A program made the translations under genes and the position numbers. A model generated the notes under the pieces. The model was not told the DNA's origin. It saw only the letters and a program-made list of their open reading frames with translations, and searched no databases. From Sacculina carcini (Eukaryota; Arthropoda; Thecostraca; Sacculinidae): 64,000 bases of DNA. Location of the stretch: positions 4,122,001-4,186,000 of the forward strand of contig OU696582.1 in assembly GCA_916048095.2 (NCBI GenBank), given 5' to 3'. Below, piece after piece: positions 9,566 to 21,499 of this stretch (its first letter is position 1; every line of letters begins with the position of its first letter).

Positions 9566-12560
9566 CTACGCCGTGTAGTCGCTCATCCACTCAGGAGCCC
9601 GCCTTTCTCTTCCGGACCGACGAGGAAGTCGATCACTTCCCGGCTCATGGTCAACCTGATCACCTCCGACACCTTGATCTTCGTCTTCAGTTTCGCCGAT
9701 CGACTCAACTACAACAGGACGTATATCCAAAATAGGACGTGGAATACCATCAACCGACACATTATTCCGCGACTGAACACCAGTCACGGTACCCCTGTTC
9801 CATTGTGAAGTGCACCGTCCGTCCGCCGGCTTCACCCAGACTTCTTCACCAATTTCCACCGAACATCTCTCTTGGTTGCTCTCTGATTCAGTCTCTATGC
9901 ATGGATGCCGCCACTCATAATTATGCACATTACGATGAGGAATAGACGTGGGCTCCACACCAAGTCTGGGTGACACATTGTACCAAAACACGGCCGCTGT
10001 TGGTGGCACCTGTGCTCTATCAGCAAGCGCTTTTATGGTGCGGTGATGGCGCTCGACGTTACCATTGCCGCTTGGGCGGTGTGCAGCGCGATAAAATGGC
10101 ATAATTTTCCACCGCCTCATCAGCTGCTGCATTTGTTGAGACCGAAACACACTGCTATTGTCCATGAGTAATTCACATACGGGTCCTCTCTCGCGAAACA
10201 CTTCATCAATATTCTTGCAAATCTGTTCAGCTGTGTCATAACGAAGTTCACGCCAGACTGCGAACATCCAGGACCGCAATCCACCATAGACAAATATTCA
10301 CGGCCACGATAGTGTGTCACATCAATTGCCAATCTTCGCCAAGGCTCACTTAGGTTCAGATGGCCTGGTGTATGAACCGCGGGTGCTGGGTCGATCCATT
10401 GGCGTCGCTGACACCTTCGCACAACCCGCCGAACAACTTCTCGCGATACAGTGGGATCCACCTGTCGTGCCAAGAATAGTGTGCGGTCAACTCCCATGTG
10501 ATGCATGTTGTGCATTTCTCTCACGTCGTTCACAGATGTCATGCACACATTCACGTTAGCTTCAGGACAGGGCGACGTATTTCTCGACCGCACCGCCGGC
10601 AATCCTAGCCACTGCTTTTTAACGCGAGTTAGTATATCCGCTTTATTTGCTGTCGTTGGAACACTGGTCACACTAACTCTCAATCCCAGCTCCGAAATCA
10701 AGTCACTCAGTATACCTAACCGTCCTTTCACGAGGATTTCGGCTGCACCCTTGGTCTTAACTCTTCTTTCTTTAGTCAACAGTATACCGACCCATCCAGC
10801 TACTGTAGCGGAATCTGTCCGAATCTCAATTTCCTCCAACTTCCATTTCACTGCCAGATTCACTCCTTTCAACACAGCTTCTAATTCTGCAACATTGATG
10901 TGATGCACATCTTCCATTTCCTCAGCCACGATGCGTCCTCGACAATATTTCCGTCAATTTCTATCGCTGCGCCAATAGCAAGAATGCTAGCGTCACACCA
11001 TACAATAGTTTTTCGAACATGCCATGTTCCCCCCACTGGGTCATTCGCTATCACCCTCTCAACCATATCTTTTGTCATACGCAACACGCTATCCCCTACA
11101 ACATCATCCCACTCGACACAATCAGCATGACGCTTGAGCTAGCTGCAAGCGGGCCTCAGCCATCCGGCGACGGGGTAGTGGCCAATCAACTTGCCACAAA
11201 GTGAGAACAATTGGCGTTTCGTCATATCGTCCGGTACGGCAGGTACTACGTTCCCTCTGCGATACACCAAATGCCCCTGCTCGCTCATTTGCAGTTGCAA
11301 CCCAAGAACAGCACTTTGCTCAATCGGCACCGGTTCTTTGGCTTTCAGCCCGTACTTGGCTAGATGGTCAACTACCGCTGCACCTGACACTATCGACTCT
11401 CGCACAACGATATCGTCTATGTACGAATCCGTTGCTTCTTCAACCAGTGACGCTTGCTGTAGGACTGTACGCACAATTCGGGTCATGGCTTTAGGCACAG
11501 AACACAGCCCAAACCCCATTCTAGTCAGACAGTATATATTTCCATCATATTTCACTAATTGTAGTTTACACAATTTTTCTGCTACGTGAACCTGGAGGTA
11601 CGCAGCCTTCAAATCCACGATCGATACTGGTCCTTCAATACGTCTCCATTCTCTTAACTTTTCCCCGCATACATCAATAAAATCATCTCCAGTGTGACTG
11701 TGCAAAAAAGAGTTAAGCTCGCGAAAGTCCAATACTGGCCTAACTCTGTTCTTGGTAGGTTGAACGACCGCTAGCAATGGCAATACACCCAAATTTTGCG
11801 TACCCGTCCAAGACACCAATATCTTCTCGTCAACCCACCTACGCACCTCGGCATCAAATTATTCCCTCACAGCATAATCAAGTGTCCTCTCGTAACAACC
11901 AATTTTCATTGTTAGTACCGGATTCTGCAATTTCGTTAACCATTCGACTTCCCACCTTTCACCATCCAACGACGCGCGAAAATCTGGATCCTCGATGCTC
12001 AGATTTCGCGGACCATCATTTATATTGTTTTTCTCACGCACATTTGGTACTGGCACGCTGTCAAACTTCATCTCCATTGCACAACATGACTGTTGTTCGA
12101 ATCGAACAGATTTCTCACTCACAGTCACTCCACCCAAATGATTGATCAAATCCATTCCAACCACAATATCAATGTTGCTAACAAGCTCATCAACCACTAT
12201 GGCCTTCACTTTCACATACACATTCTGTACTCCCACTGTAATCCACGCATCACCTCTACACTGCACTTGTCTACCATCAAACACGAGCATCACACATTCA
12301 CCGTCAATATATTTTACAAAGCTCGTTTTTTACAACCACAGCTGAACAACCACTATCAATCAATGCCTTCGCCTTCATCTCATCTATCGTTACGTCAATA
12401 ATTGCCAGGCCTGACGATTGCGACATTATTGGCTCATTGGAGTGACTGCTGGCGCACAAGCCACCCCACTTCCACTCCGACTTGCACTCGACTTTTCCGA
12501 CTTGCACTCAAAAGACTTGTGTCCGTCTTTTCCGCACCGATAACACACGATTGGTTTACG
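9566..12560 (-). pseudogene. LTR-retrotransposon gag end and pol (zinc knuckle-PR-RT-RH-INT), decayed
   Basis: Read from the right on the minus strand: a CCHC knuckle (CYRCGKDGHKSFEC, about 12,555-12,510), an aspartic protease (ALIDSGCSAVVV), and RT with RPVLDFRELN, LTRMGFGLCSVP and the catalytic box YIDDIVV. RNase H has WCDASILAIGA and IRTDSATVAGW. An integrase HH-CC-like region follows (MHHMGVDR), then core Asp residues (AIDVTHYRG, LLMDNSSVF) and the Glu block (SGNGNVERHHRT). The tail is acidic, then Arg-rich. Stops near 11,860 and 11,140 and frameshifts near 12,300, 10,930 and 10,280 break it. Order is Ty3/Gypsy-like, but the RT motifs are not those of the other Gypsy elements here; the clade is unassigned. 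The 5' LTR and most of gag are absent. Confidence 0.75.
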
Positions 12561-12616
12561 GTTGCTACAGTCAAAAAGGCAAAATTAGCCCACAAAAACG
12601 TGAATATTTTGGTCAA

Positions 12617-13410
12617 TATTCCGCTATCTATTCCTCATAAACCAGCAATGGTACATCTATAAGAATTATACTATTGTGTAGATAATTTTATGTTATACAA
12701 GAAAAGCTATAATTTATACCCACAAATGATACAAAAAATGTGTAAAATTGGCATAATTCTCAAATACATCAAAAATTACACTTGAACACCGGGTGACTAA
12801 AATTTATTCATTATTCTACTATTTCTCAGTAAATATTTGTTACACATAAAAATAAATTATACCATCGTGCTGTAAATTTTGTGTTCTACAATACGGTATA
12901 ATTTGTAATTTTCCAAAGTGTATTTGAAGGAAGTTACAGCGGTGTAAAATCAAAAGGACATATTGCCAATTTGACAGCTATTTTGCGCACTTGCGACTAC
13001 CCAGGAGCATACACTGATTAAATTTCACTGAAGCCCAATCACAATTAAGAATGCATGATATTAGCTCCAAGCATGGATGGTGTGGTTTTATTGCGTACAG
13101 TCTATGTAAGGGAAATCGGACGTGGCGGTAGCGATGAGTCGATCAGTGAACGGAGGCGGGGCTTATATCTTGTGTTTGTGTATCGTTGCATGTGTGACTG
13201 TGTATGTTTGTGTGCGTGTGAGTGCGCAAGCGTCAGCGACGTAAGCAGCGCGCTGTGATCTGATCGGTGGATTCGAAGTTCTGTAAACGAACGGCCGTTA
13301 AGGCGGGCGATTCGAATATGTGGCCTGCACTGTGAATGTGGGGCAGTGGGTTGTGAGAGAGTGCGCGGTTCGGTGGCCCTGCGGTGCACTGTGTTGGATG
13401 AGCTTTTCCT
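12617..13410. other. AT-rich non-coding stretch, nothing recognised
   Basis: Very AT-rich to about 13,020, then a TG-rich, moderately GC-rich stretch with short low-complexity frames on both strands. No domain, LTR or RNA gene seen. Confidence 0.45.
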
Positions 13411-13411
13411 T

Positions 13412-13512
13412 GGTGTTGCGGTGTACAGTGATAAGTGCATATTTATTTTGTGTTGCGGTGTACAGTGATAAGTGTATAGTTATTTTGTGCTGCGGTGCAC
13501 AGTGATAAGTGT
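13412..13512 (+). repeat. Short tandem repeat, about 36-bp unit, three copies
   Basis: The block GCGGTGTACAGTGATAAGTG plus a T-rich linker occurs three times just before the target site of the Gypsy element at 13,527. Confidence 0.7.
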
Positions 13513-13526
13513 GGTCTGCTTGTGCT

Positions 13527-14243
13527 TGTAACAATGTTTTATATTGTGCGGTGTTATATATAACCTTTATTCCTATTATAGTAATCGTCTGTTAATCGTC
13601 GTTTAGTCTTATTTTAGTAAAATGTTGTGCATTAAATATGGCATAGGATAGGATAGAAGTTAGGATAGAAAGTGCAGCATAAACACGTACATCACTGTCA
13701 ACACAGAAGGTTAGGCAACAAGGAACACAGCATTGGTTGCACACACGTAGACAGACACACATACACTGCAAGACATTAAGAGACATCAGGGCAGCACGTG
13801 CACACGCATATATTACACCCACCAGTGTGTAAGACTATGTGCGTGTTGCATTGTGGTGACCTTGCGGTCCGTAAATAATGAGGTCGTGCACAAATAGGAG
13901 ATAGAGAATGGTGTAGGCGACGCTAGCGAGAACTATATAAGCACAGACATTTTCACCAGTAGAGAGACAGACAGACAGAGAGACAGACAGGGAGACAGAC
14001 AGAGAGACAGACAGGAGAGACAGACTAGCAGAGATACAGGCAGAACGGGAGAACAGATAGGATAGAACACCAAACATAACGTTAGGACCGATAGAGTTAG
14101 GAACTGCAACCTTCAATATCACGACGAAATACATTGTTTCAACAAACAACTGTTTGGAATCGGACATCAAGCGTTATCGCGGCGCACAACGTTAAGAGGC
14201 CTGCTTCACTAGAATTATCATCACTGAAGACAAAACTGTAACA
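13527..14243 (+). repeat. 5' LTR of the outer Gypsy element
   Basis: Starts TGTAACAATG and ends CTGTAACA. It pairs with 27,773-28,501, with a few substitutions and a difference in copy number of an AGAGACAGAC-type repeat. Both contain the same (GACA)n block near their middle-right part. Confidence 0.88.
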
Positions 14244-14262
14244 TTTGGTGCCGTGACTTCGT
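14244..14262 (+). promoter_or_regulatory. Primer binding site, tRNA-His type
   Basis: TTTGGTGCCGTGAC directly follows the LTR. The 12 bases TGGTGCCGTGAC are complementary to the 3' end of animal tRNA-His (...GTCACGGCACCA). The same sequence follows the LTR at 51,447 and, on the minus strand, the LTR ending at 44,111. Confidence 0.75.
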
Positions 14263-14382
14263 GAATCCAGCTACAAAAACACTACAACAACGCTACAACA
14301 CTGTACGTCAACACTCGTCCAGTATTTTGTGAGGTACGTGGTTCTTCATTGCCTTTTCTTTTCACCATTCCTCAAACTTCCA

Positions 14383-15384
14383 ATGGACGAACGTTTTATA
14401 TCCGCCATTGGCTTAATTGCTAATGAATTAACCGCAGCCAATGTTGTCAAAAATGCTTGTCACTACTCAGGAGACAATCCCAGTAATTTTTACCTATGGG
14501 CTACAGATATGGACAGTCATGCCCTTTCAGCGACTAATCAACAAATGTTTGATTTAACTCTTAAAACGGTAGGAGGTTCAGCCGGTAGATATGCTAGACG
14601 ATTAATAGCTGATAATGAAACAATTCCGTGGTCTAGAGTACGCACAGCACTTAGAAACCGATATAGTGACTATACTAGTGCAACTTGTGCTCGTGAAAAG
14701 CTTCGACACTGTCGACAACAGAAAGGCGAATTACTTCCTAATTTTTCGGATAGATTATGGGAAATCGGCCTTGAAGCATTTAACGATATTGACTCAGTTG
14801 AATCTCAACAGACATTAATTGAAATATTCGAGCGAGGAATAACTGACAATAATATTGCACGCACATTAATACGCCAAAACTTTCAGACTCTGCAACAAGC
14901 AACTGAATCTGCCATAGGCGCTCAGAGAAATGTACGCACATTCACTCTTTTTAGAGGCAACCACGATGTTGAACCGATAGAAATAGGCATGATAAAAGAA
15001 AAACCCTCATCAATCTCCAAGGATTTAAATAAATTAACTCACTGTGTCACTGAGTTGTGTCGTCATGTAAAGAACATAAATAACAGTCCAGTTGTTTCAC
15101 GTCATATAAGTTCACAGCCACAGGCACAACCGGTACAAACTAGATATAAATCACCCGCACAGTTTGCGTCACCATTTCAGCCATCTAGACACGCACGTGT
15201 TTATTGGCCTCAAAATATGCCACCGCGTATACCTAACAATGCATCCAATAGGGCCACAATGAACTATAAGTGGACTCCAGATGGTCAGCCAATATGTCAA
15301 TGTTGCCAAGCGATTGGACATATCAGACGCCTTTGTCCACGTCAACAATTCCCCAATAGACGCCAGCAGGCGGGAAACTACTAG
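14383..15384 (+). CDS. gag: Gag of the outer Gypsy element
   Basis: An intact 333-codon frame. An upstream in-frame ATG at 14,329 would add 18 residues; the start MDERFISAIG at 14,383 is preferred because it begins the conserved-looking part. The body is a helical capsid-like retrotransposon Gag region. The C-terminal part is basic and Pro/Gln-rich and ends in a zinc knuckle CQCCQAIGHIRRLC (CCHC spacing 2-4-4), which would bind RNA during packaging. The stop is 26 bases before the protease frame, which is in another frame. Confidence 0.85.
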   Translation: MDERFISAIGLIANELTAANVVKNACHYSGDNPSNFYLWATDMDSHALSATNQQMFDLTLKTVGGSAGRYARRLIADNETIPWSRVRTALRNRYSDYTSATCAREKLRHCRQQKGELLPNFSDRLWEIGLEAFNDIDSVESQQTLIEIFERGITDNNIARTLIRQNFQTLQQATESAIGAQRNVRTFTLFRGNHDVEPIEIGMIKEKPSSISKDLNKLTHCVTELCRHVKNINNSPVVSRHISSQPQAQPVQTRYKSPAQFASPFQPSRHARVYWPQNMPPRIPNNASNRATMNYKWTPDGQPICQCCQAIGHIRRLCPRQQFPNRRQQAGNY

Positions 15385-15410
15385 GCGCCACTACTATTGC
15401 TGGGCGGTAT

Positions 15411-15792
15411 GTGGCCCGTAAACCAGAAACCAGTACAAAAGTAATAGCGAGTATACACATTAATAACGACACTCCAACCTGTTATGCCTATATAGGAGGA
15501 AGACGCACCAAATTATTTATAGATACAGGATGTGATGTTACAGTAATATCCATAGACGTCGTAAGAAAACTCGGAAAATTAAATAACATATAAAAAAATG
15601 ACCACGTGCATCTTACTGGAATAACTGGACAAAGTCTCGAGAATATGGGCACAATTAAATTACCTATTAACATGGCAAGATTTAAAACTGTATTCACCTT
15701 CAGAGTAATTAGAAATCTTAAGTACGATTGCATATTAGGATCAGATTTTTTCAGTAGACACGATGTTCGGTTGGATTTTGGAACTAAGACAT
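15411..15792 (+). pseudogene. pol: Aspartic protease and start of pol of the outer Gypsy element
   Basis: The catalytic motif LFIDTGCDVTVI is at about 15,509-15,545. A TAA (15,591-15,593) interrupts the frame, which then continues to YDCILGSDFF, the usual C-terminal protease motif. It is cut at 15,792 by the nested CsRn1 element. Removing that element and one ACAT copy lets the frame continue exactly at 21,500, which confirms the insertion point. Confidence 0.82.
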
Positions 15793-16541
15793 TGCAGGCG
15801 CCATATCACACCTTTTTGCTATTATATTATTGTGAACTTGATTGTGTCGATTGTTTATTATTTAATCATAATGTGACTTTAATATTAACCATATTGCTTC
15901 GCGTGTTAATTCGTGTGATGGACACATGTGATATGTGTCGTGTATCGTCGAGTTAGATTGCATGTGTGTGTGTTGCATTGGTCGTATTGATAGTGTGTGT
16001 TTTCATTGTAATTGTATATGGTCGCTGTCGCACATTATGTGTATATGAGCGTTGTGTATATGAGCGTATTGTATATGTGTATTATGTGTATATGAGCGTT
16101 GTCTAGTGCAGCATGTTCTCGACAAAAGCACACTTTGCGCAACGCTCAAGTAGACCCACTCAGCGCGGATTTATGACAGTATCGGACAACTTCCGGTGAG
16201 CGCGCTTATTGACCGATACTCAGATAAATCCAAAACACACTTAAGCACGCGCATTGCGCTGTTGGGCACCGTGCATCGCCCATCGCGCCTCGAATTCCGA
16301 CTTGTTTTCGCTCGCCTGATTTGTGACTTGTGTTCGCTCGACTCGATTGGTCTGCCTTGTCATTACTGTGCTAGTGCTTACTGTGTTGCGTGTCCGTGCG
16401 AATATAGCGACCGATAAAACTAATCGCATCGTTTTGCACGACATTATTAAGCGTCCTTCTAAGGACGGACTGTAAAGCGAATTCCACGCACCGTTGCCTT
16501 TTTAAAGGTAAATTGTATTGGCGTAGCCATGGCTACCAACA
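15793..16541 (+). repeat. 5' LTR of the CsRn1-type element
   Basis: Starts TGCAGGCGCC and ends CTACCAACA; pairs with 20,747-21,495. The Gag start codon (16,529) lies inside its last 13 bases. Confidence 0.92.
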
Positions 16542-17485
16542 CTGGTGACCCCGAGTTGGACACAGCCGTCGACACGCAGCTAGCTAGCGCGCAATCGTCC
16601 AAGGCATTCAGACCAGCAACAACCTTCAGGCTGCCGACTTTTCTACCTGAGGACCCCGAGGTCTGGCTGGTCCAGGTCGAATGCGCTTTTGATATTGCCG
16701 GCATTGACAACGACGAAACGCGCTTCAAATTGGTGGTTGCCAATTTGCCATCGCACATTGCTACGCAGGTTCGCGATATTCTACGTGGACCAAAGTCGTT
16801 CGCAATCCTCAGCGCGGCCCTACAAGAACGACTGGCACAATCCAACGCTAGTCGCCTGGAAGCGCTGCTTTCGAGACAGCAGCTCGGAGACTAGAAACCG
16901 ACCACCCTGCTACGCTCTATGCGTCACGAGCTGCTATCCGCTGGCGGCGTACCTGCAAACTCGGGGCTGCTGAGAACATTGTTCTTACAGCGACTTCCGC
17001 AAGCGGCAAGAGCGGCTTTGTCTCTTTTGCCGGCAACGACCACGCTCGACGAACTGGCCGGCGCTGCTGACCGCCACATGGAGGCAAGCGGCATGAATTC
17101 ACCGACAACATCGTCAGTGCAGTCTGTACAGCCCGAACGAGAGGCCACAGCTGACGACTCCAGCGACCTGTGCATGGTTGTTTCTTCTCTGGTGAACACC
17201 GTTAAACAACTGGAGCTCACCAACAGACGTCTGGAATCCACTCTGGCCGGGAGGTCTACAGATCGCGAATCACGCTTCATCCCGAGGAGTGAGATCCGTA
17301 GGAGATCAATCTCACGCCGATCTGAGCGCCAGCAATCACCTTCACCACGCAGAGCCCAGTCGATACGAGGACATTCACCTGTGCAAACGCATGAGCAGCC
17401 ATTGCCTGCACTCTGCTGGTACCACGAGCAGTTTGGCGCTGCCGCTCGTCGTTGCAGACCGCCGTGCTCGTGGTCTTTAAACTAG
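16529..17485 (+). pseudogene. gag: Gag of the CsRn1-type element, one in-frame stop
   Basis: The ATG at 16,529 is within the LTR end. The N-terminal region has FRLPTFLPEDPEVWLVQVE, a hallmark of this clade's Gag (Lx-PxF...P..WF.Q.E). A TAG at 16,892-16,894 follows LGD; the same frame continues with KPTTLL and the conserved LRTLFLQRLP. A basic Ser/Arg-rich region and the clade-specific CWYHEQFG motif end the protein at 17,485. The sense codon expected at the stop is Arg (GDRKP), one substitution away. Gag and pol overlap by 34 bases with pol in the -1 frame. Confidence 0.85.
16543..16554 (+). promoter_or_regulatory. Primer binding site, tRNA-Trp type
   Basis: TGGTGACCCCGA, one base after the 5' LTR, is complementary to the 3' end of animal tRNA-Trp (TCGGGGTCACCA), the primer known for CsRn1/Kabuki-type elements. 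Confidence 0.75.
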
Positions 17486-20400
17486 ACGGCCCCCAGCACG
17501 TAGCGCAATGCTCGGGTGGCTGTTCTATAGACGCGCCGCTTCTTTTCATTTGCGACAAGGGCAGTGGAACGAGATATCTGGTGGACATGGGCGCTCAAAG
17601 GAGCGTGGTACCGCCAACGCTACACCATGAAAAAGAGCTTGCACAGACTTCACAACGACTTATTGCCGCCAACGGTTCTGAGATCAAAGTTTACGGCAAG
17701 CGCAGCATGAACATCCGTTTTGAAAACGGAAAAACGTTCCCGTGGGATTTCGTGGTTGCGCAGGTAAACATGGCCATCATCGGGGCTGATTTCTTACAAG
17801 CCAACCACATCCTGGTCGATTTAGGCAACAAGCGACTGCTGCATCGAGGAATCACATGCTCGTCAGCACAGACATCAAACATATCATCGGTGGGTATTCG
17901 CGTGGCGACTGTCTCCAAATACGAGCAGATTATCCAGCGTTTCCAAGCAGTGACGACAGCACCAACTGGCCCGGTGCCTGTGAAACACAATGTCACTCAT
18001 CACATCGTTACGCACAGTCCGCCTATTTTTTGCCGACCACGTCGCCTCGAAATGGGGAAAGCAGGTATAGCGAAGGAAGAAATCGACAAAATGCTCAAGC
18101 TAGGCATTATACGTCCGTCGAGCAGCGCGTGGGCATCAGCCTTGCACTTAGCTCCCAAGTCAAATGGCGACTTGAGACCGTGCGGGGATTACCGAGCGCT
18201 GAATAACCGCACCGTGCCTGACCAATACCCGCTGCCATACTTGCGCGATTTTTCGGCGAGACTTAATGGCTGCAAGGTCTTTACGAGCCTCGACCTGGTG
18301 AAGGCGTACCACCAAATTCCAGTTGAACCAGCCGACATCGCCAAAACAGCAATCACAACACCTTTCGGATTGTACGAATATACACGTATGCCTTTCGGCT
18401 TGAGGAACGCCGGCCAGACCTTTCAGCGCTTCATGGATGAAGTTCTCCGTGGCGTCGACGGTGTATTCTGCTACTTGGACGACCTCCTTCTCGCTTCCAG
18501 TTCGCACGAGCAGCACGAACATCTGTTGACGACTGTCTTGTCACGCCTTGAACAGTACGGTCTGGTTGTGAACGTTGACAAATACGTCATCGGCGTACCA
18601 TCTATTTGTTTTTTGGGCCACCAAGTAACCGCCGACGGTGTACACCCGCTGGAAGATAAAGTGAGCGCCATTCGAAGTTTCCCTAAACCTGCAACTCAAT
18701 CACAGTTGCGTCGATTCCTAGGTATGGTGGCATACTATCAACGCTTCATACCTACCGCCGCCACGAAACTCAAACCACTACATGCTTTGCTCACACACCG
18801 CGCCAAACGTTCCAGAGCACCGGTACAATGGAGCAACGACACCAGCCTGCATTTTGACAACATAAAGCAAGCACTGGCAAGAACCGTCATGCTTTCGCAC
18901 CAGGTTCCCAAAGCACCGCTCAGCATCCATGTAGACGCCTCTGATTCCGGCGTGGGAGCCGTATTACAGCAACATGTACATGACGACTGGAAGCCGCTCG
19001 GTTATTTTTCCAAAACACTTTCAAAAGCCGAGCAAAAGTACAGTACCTTCGGCAGAGAGCTCCTGGGTGTCTATTTGGCCGTGCGCCATTTCAGGCACGC
19101 AGTAGAAGTACGCAACGCCATCATCTTCACCGACCATCGCCCGTTGGTGCACGCGCTGTCGTCCAATTCTGAAAAATACGCGCCTCGCGAGATGCGTCAT
19201 TTGGACTTCATCGGCCAATTCATATCCGATATTCGTCACATACCGGGAGCGAATAACCAGGTGGCCGACGCACTATCGCGCACGACTGCGGCTATAGTTT
19301 CGCCCATTGTCCGTCTTGAGGACTATGCTTCCTTGGCTACGGCTCAACAAGATGACGAGTCTCTTCGAACACTCATCCACTCTCCAGGCTCTTTACAACT
19401 CGAGGACGTGGCATTTGCCGGAACACGTCTGTTGTGCGACACGTCAACTGGTACACCACGACCGGTCCTAACAACAGATTTGCGTCGTCTCTACACCAAA
19501 ACCTTGCACGAGCTGTCTCATCCCGGAGTAGAGGCGACAGTGACGCTAGTGGCACAACGCTTTGTTTGGCCGAACATGGACCGTGATATACGTCGGTGGA
19601 CGCGCTGTTGCTTGAGTTGCCAACGCTCAAAAATCACTCGCCACACCAAAAGCGCATTATCGTCGTTCAGTCCGCCAAGCGAGCGGTTTGGCCATGTCCA
19701 CGTAGATCTCGTGGGGCCACTTCCACCGTCGCAATGGCAATCGTACGTGCTAACCTGCATCGAACGCTTCACACGCTGGCCGGAAGCCATTCCTCTGCCG
19801 GACATCCGTACAGCTACGATCGCGCGGGCATTCGTCCACCAGTGGGTGTCCCGTTTCGGCGTGCCTGACACGATTACCACGGACCGCGGCGCGCAGTTCG
19901 AATCGGCTCTCTGGTCCGAATTGAACCGAGTTCTGGGTTGCCGGCGCAGACGCACGACCAGCTATCACCCGGCGAGCAACGGTATGGTGGAAAGATTTCA
20001 TCGACAGCTGAAAGCCAGCCTACGCGCGTCGCAGACTTCTTGGATGGACACATTGCCTATGGCACTGCTCGGCATCCGATCGACGCACAAGACCGATCTG
20101 CAAGCGTGCACGGCAGAGCTCGTGTACGGCACCACACTGCGTCTGCCCGGCGAACTAGTCTGCGACACACGCCTCAGCTCCGGCGATCTGGCGTCGTTCG
20201 CAGCCATTTTACGCAACAACATGCGCAAATTGCGACCAGTTCTGCCGAGACCCGCCAGTGCACCGTCCTTTGTGCCCAAGGCCCTGCAAACAGCCACTCA
20301 CGTTTTTGTCAGACGCGAAAGCCACCGCTTTCCGCTTGATTGTCCATACGACGGACCATACGCCGTTGTTAAGCAGTCGGATAAACACGTGGTGATCTCC

Positions 20401-20751
20401 CGTCATGGACGAAAAGAAACAATCTCCATCGACCGCTGCAAGCCGGCTTTCGTGGATGACAGCTCGCCATCGACACACGACGACCGCGAATCTCCAGTCG
20501 CGGCCGAGGATCCAATGGAGGAGCAGCCGACGACGGAGCTGGTGATCCGCAATCCAACTCGTCAAGCCGTGAGTCCCAACCCACTCGACACACGCTCTCA
20601 AGAGACACACAACAGTTTGCCTCCTACACACTCCACACATCACGTACCACAATCTGAACTTCGTACACGTAGTGGACGAATAATTCGCGTACCTTCTCGG
20701 TATCGACATGTCTCTTTTGTCATCCACACGTCTAGGAAGGGGGCACTGTAG
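17452..20751 (+). CDS. pol: Pol polyprotein (PR-RT-RNase H-INT) of the CsRn1-type element
   Basis: A full open frame of 1,099 codons; true synthesis probably depends on -1 frameshifting in the 34-base overlap with gag. Domains in order: protease [13 protein letters not shown] (the usual DTG is DMG), RT with DYRALNNRT and catalytic YLDDLLLAS, RNase [14 protein letters not shown] and [11 protein letters not shown], integrase zinc region HPGVEATV...CCLSCQRSK, and core Asp/Asp/Glu at [18 protein letters not shown] and [14 protein letters not shown]-type module (YDGPYAVV) comes next, and the tail ends [16 protein letters not shown]. The stop TAG lies three bases inside the 3' LTR. Confidence 0.93.
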   Translation: MQTAVLVVFKLDGPQHVAQCSGGCSIDAPLLFICDKGSGTRYLVDMGAQRSVVPPTLHHEKELAQTSQRLIAANGSEIKVYGKRSMNIRFENGKTFPWDFVVAQVNMAIIGADFLQANHILVDLGNKRLLHRGITCSSAQTSNISSVGIRVATVSKYEQIIQRFQAVTTAPTGPVPVKHNVTHHIVTHSPPIFCRPRRLEMGKAGIAKEEIDKMLKLGIIRPSSSAWASALHLAPKSNGDLRPCGDYRALNNRTVPDQYPLPYLRDFSARLNGCKVFTSLDLVKAYHQIPVEPADIAKTAITTPFGLYEYTRMPFGLRNAGQTFQRFMDEVLRGVDGVFCYLDDLLLASSSHEQHEHLLTTVLSRLEQYGLVVNVDKYVIGVPSICFLGHQVTADGVHPLEDKVSAIRSFPKPATQSQLRRFLGMVAYYQRFIPTAATKLKPLHALLTHRAKRSRAPVQWSNDTSLHFDNIKQALARTVMLSHQVPKAPLSIHVDASDSGVGAVLQQHVHDDWKPLGYFSKTLSKAEQKYSTFGRELLGVYLAVRHFRHAVEVRNAIIFTDHRPLVHALSSNSEKYAPREMRHLDFIGQFISDIRHIPGANNQVADALSRTTAAIVSPIVRLEDYASLATAQQDDESLRTLIHSPGSLQLEDVAFAGTRLLCDTSTGTPRPVLTTDLRRLYTKTLHELSHPGVEATVTLVAQRFVWPNMDRDIRRWTRCCLSCQRSKITRHTKSALSSFSPPSERFGHVHVDLVGPLPPSQWQSYVLTCIERFTRWPEAIPLPDIRTATIARAFVHQWVSRFGVPDTITTDRGAQFESALWSELNRVLGCRRRRTTSYHPASNGMVERFHRQLKASLRASQTSWMDTLPMALLGIRSTHKTDLQACTAELVYGTTLRLPGELVCDTRLSSGDLASFAAILRNNMRKLRPVLPRPASAPSFVPKALQTATHVFVRRESHRFPLDCPYDGPYAVVKQSDKHVVISRHGRKETISIDRCKPAFVDDSSPSTHDDRESPVAAEDPMEEQPTTELVIRNPTRQAVSPNPLDTRSQETHNSLPPTHSTHHVPQSELRTRSGRIIRVPSRYRHVSFVIHTSRKGAL
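20732..20746 (+). promoter_or_regulatory. Polypurine tract of the CsRn1-type element
   Basis: The purine-rich AGGAAGGGGGCAC immediately precedes the 3' LTR start TGTAGGCGCC at 20,747. It overlaps the last pol codons. Confidence 0.7.
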
Positions 20752-21495
20752 GCGCCATATCACAACTTTTTGCTATTATATTATTGTGAACTTAATTGTG
20801 TCGATTGTTTATTATTTAATCATAATGTGACTTTAATATTAACCATATTGCTTCGCGTGTTAATTCGTGTGATGGACACATGTGATATGTGTCGTGTATC
20901 GTCGTGTTAGATTGCATGTGTGTGTGCTGCATTGGTCGTATTGATAGTGTGTGTTTTCATTGTAATTGTATATGGTCGCTGTCGCACATTATGTGTATAT
21001 GAGCGTTGTGTATATGAGCGTATTGTATATGTGTATTATGTGTATATGAGTGTTGTCTAGTGCAGCATGTTCTCGACAAAAGCACATTTTGCGCAACGCT
21101 CAAGTAGACCCACTCAGCGCGGATTTATGACAGTATCGGACAACTTCCGGTGAGCGCGCTTATTGTCCGATACTCAGATAAATCCAAAACACACTTAAGC
21201 ACGCGCATTGCGCTGTTGGGCACCGTGCATCGCACATCGCGCCCCGAATTCCGACTTGTTTTCGCTCGCCTGATTTGTGACTTGTGTTCGCTCGACTCGA
21301 TTGTTCTGCCTTGTCATTACTGTGCTAGTGCTTACTGTGTTGCGTGTCCGTGCGAATATAGCGACCGATAAAACTATTCGCATCGTTTTGCACGACATTA
21401 TTAAGCGTCCTTTTAAGGACGGACTGTAAAGCGAATTCCACGCACCGTTGCCTTTTTAAAGGCAAATTGTATTGGCGTAGCCATGGCTACCAACA
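20747..21495 (+). repeat. 3' LTR of the CsRn1-type element
   Basis: 749 bases, about 98% identical by eye to 15,793-16,541. Followed by the ACAT duplication and the resumed frame of the outer element. Confidence 0.92.
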
Positions 21496-21499
21496 ACAT

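Larger units (their letters stand above)
15793..21495 (+). mobile_element. CsRn1-clade Ty3/Gypsy retrotransposon, nearly intact
   Basis: 5,703 bp with two 749-bp LTRs and a 4-bp target duplication ACAT (15,789-15,792 and 21,496-21,499). Clade assignment rests on the tRNA-Trp-type primer site (TGGTGACCCCGA) and the unusual CHCC-type Gag motif CWYHEQFG...C...C. By eye the LTRs differ at about 14 positions, so insertion is fairly recent. Pol is open throughout; gag has one stop. It sits inside the protease/pol of the older Gypsy element. Confidence 0.92.

Noticed and set aside
16196..16444. Frames inside the LTRs at 16.2 and 21.2 kb
   Set aside because: Present in both LTR copies because the LTRs are repeats; no domain, no start context.
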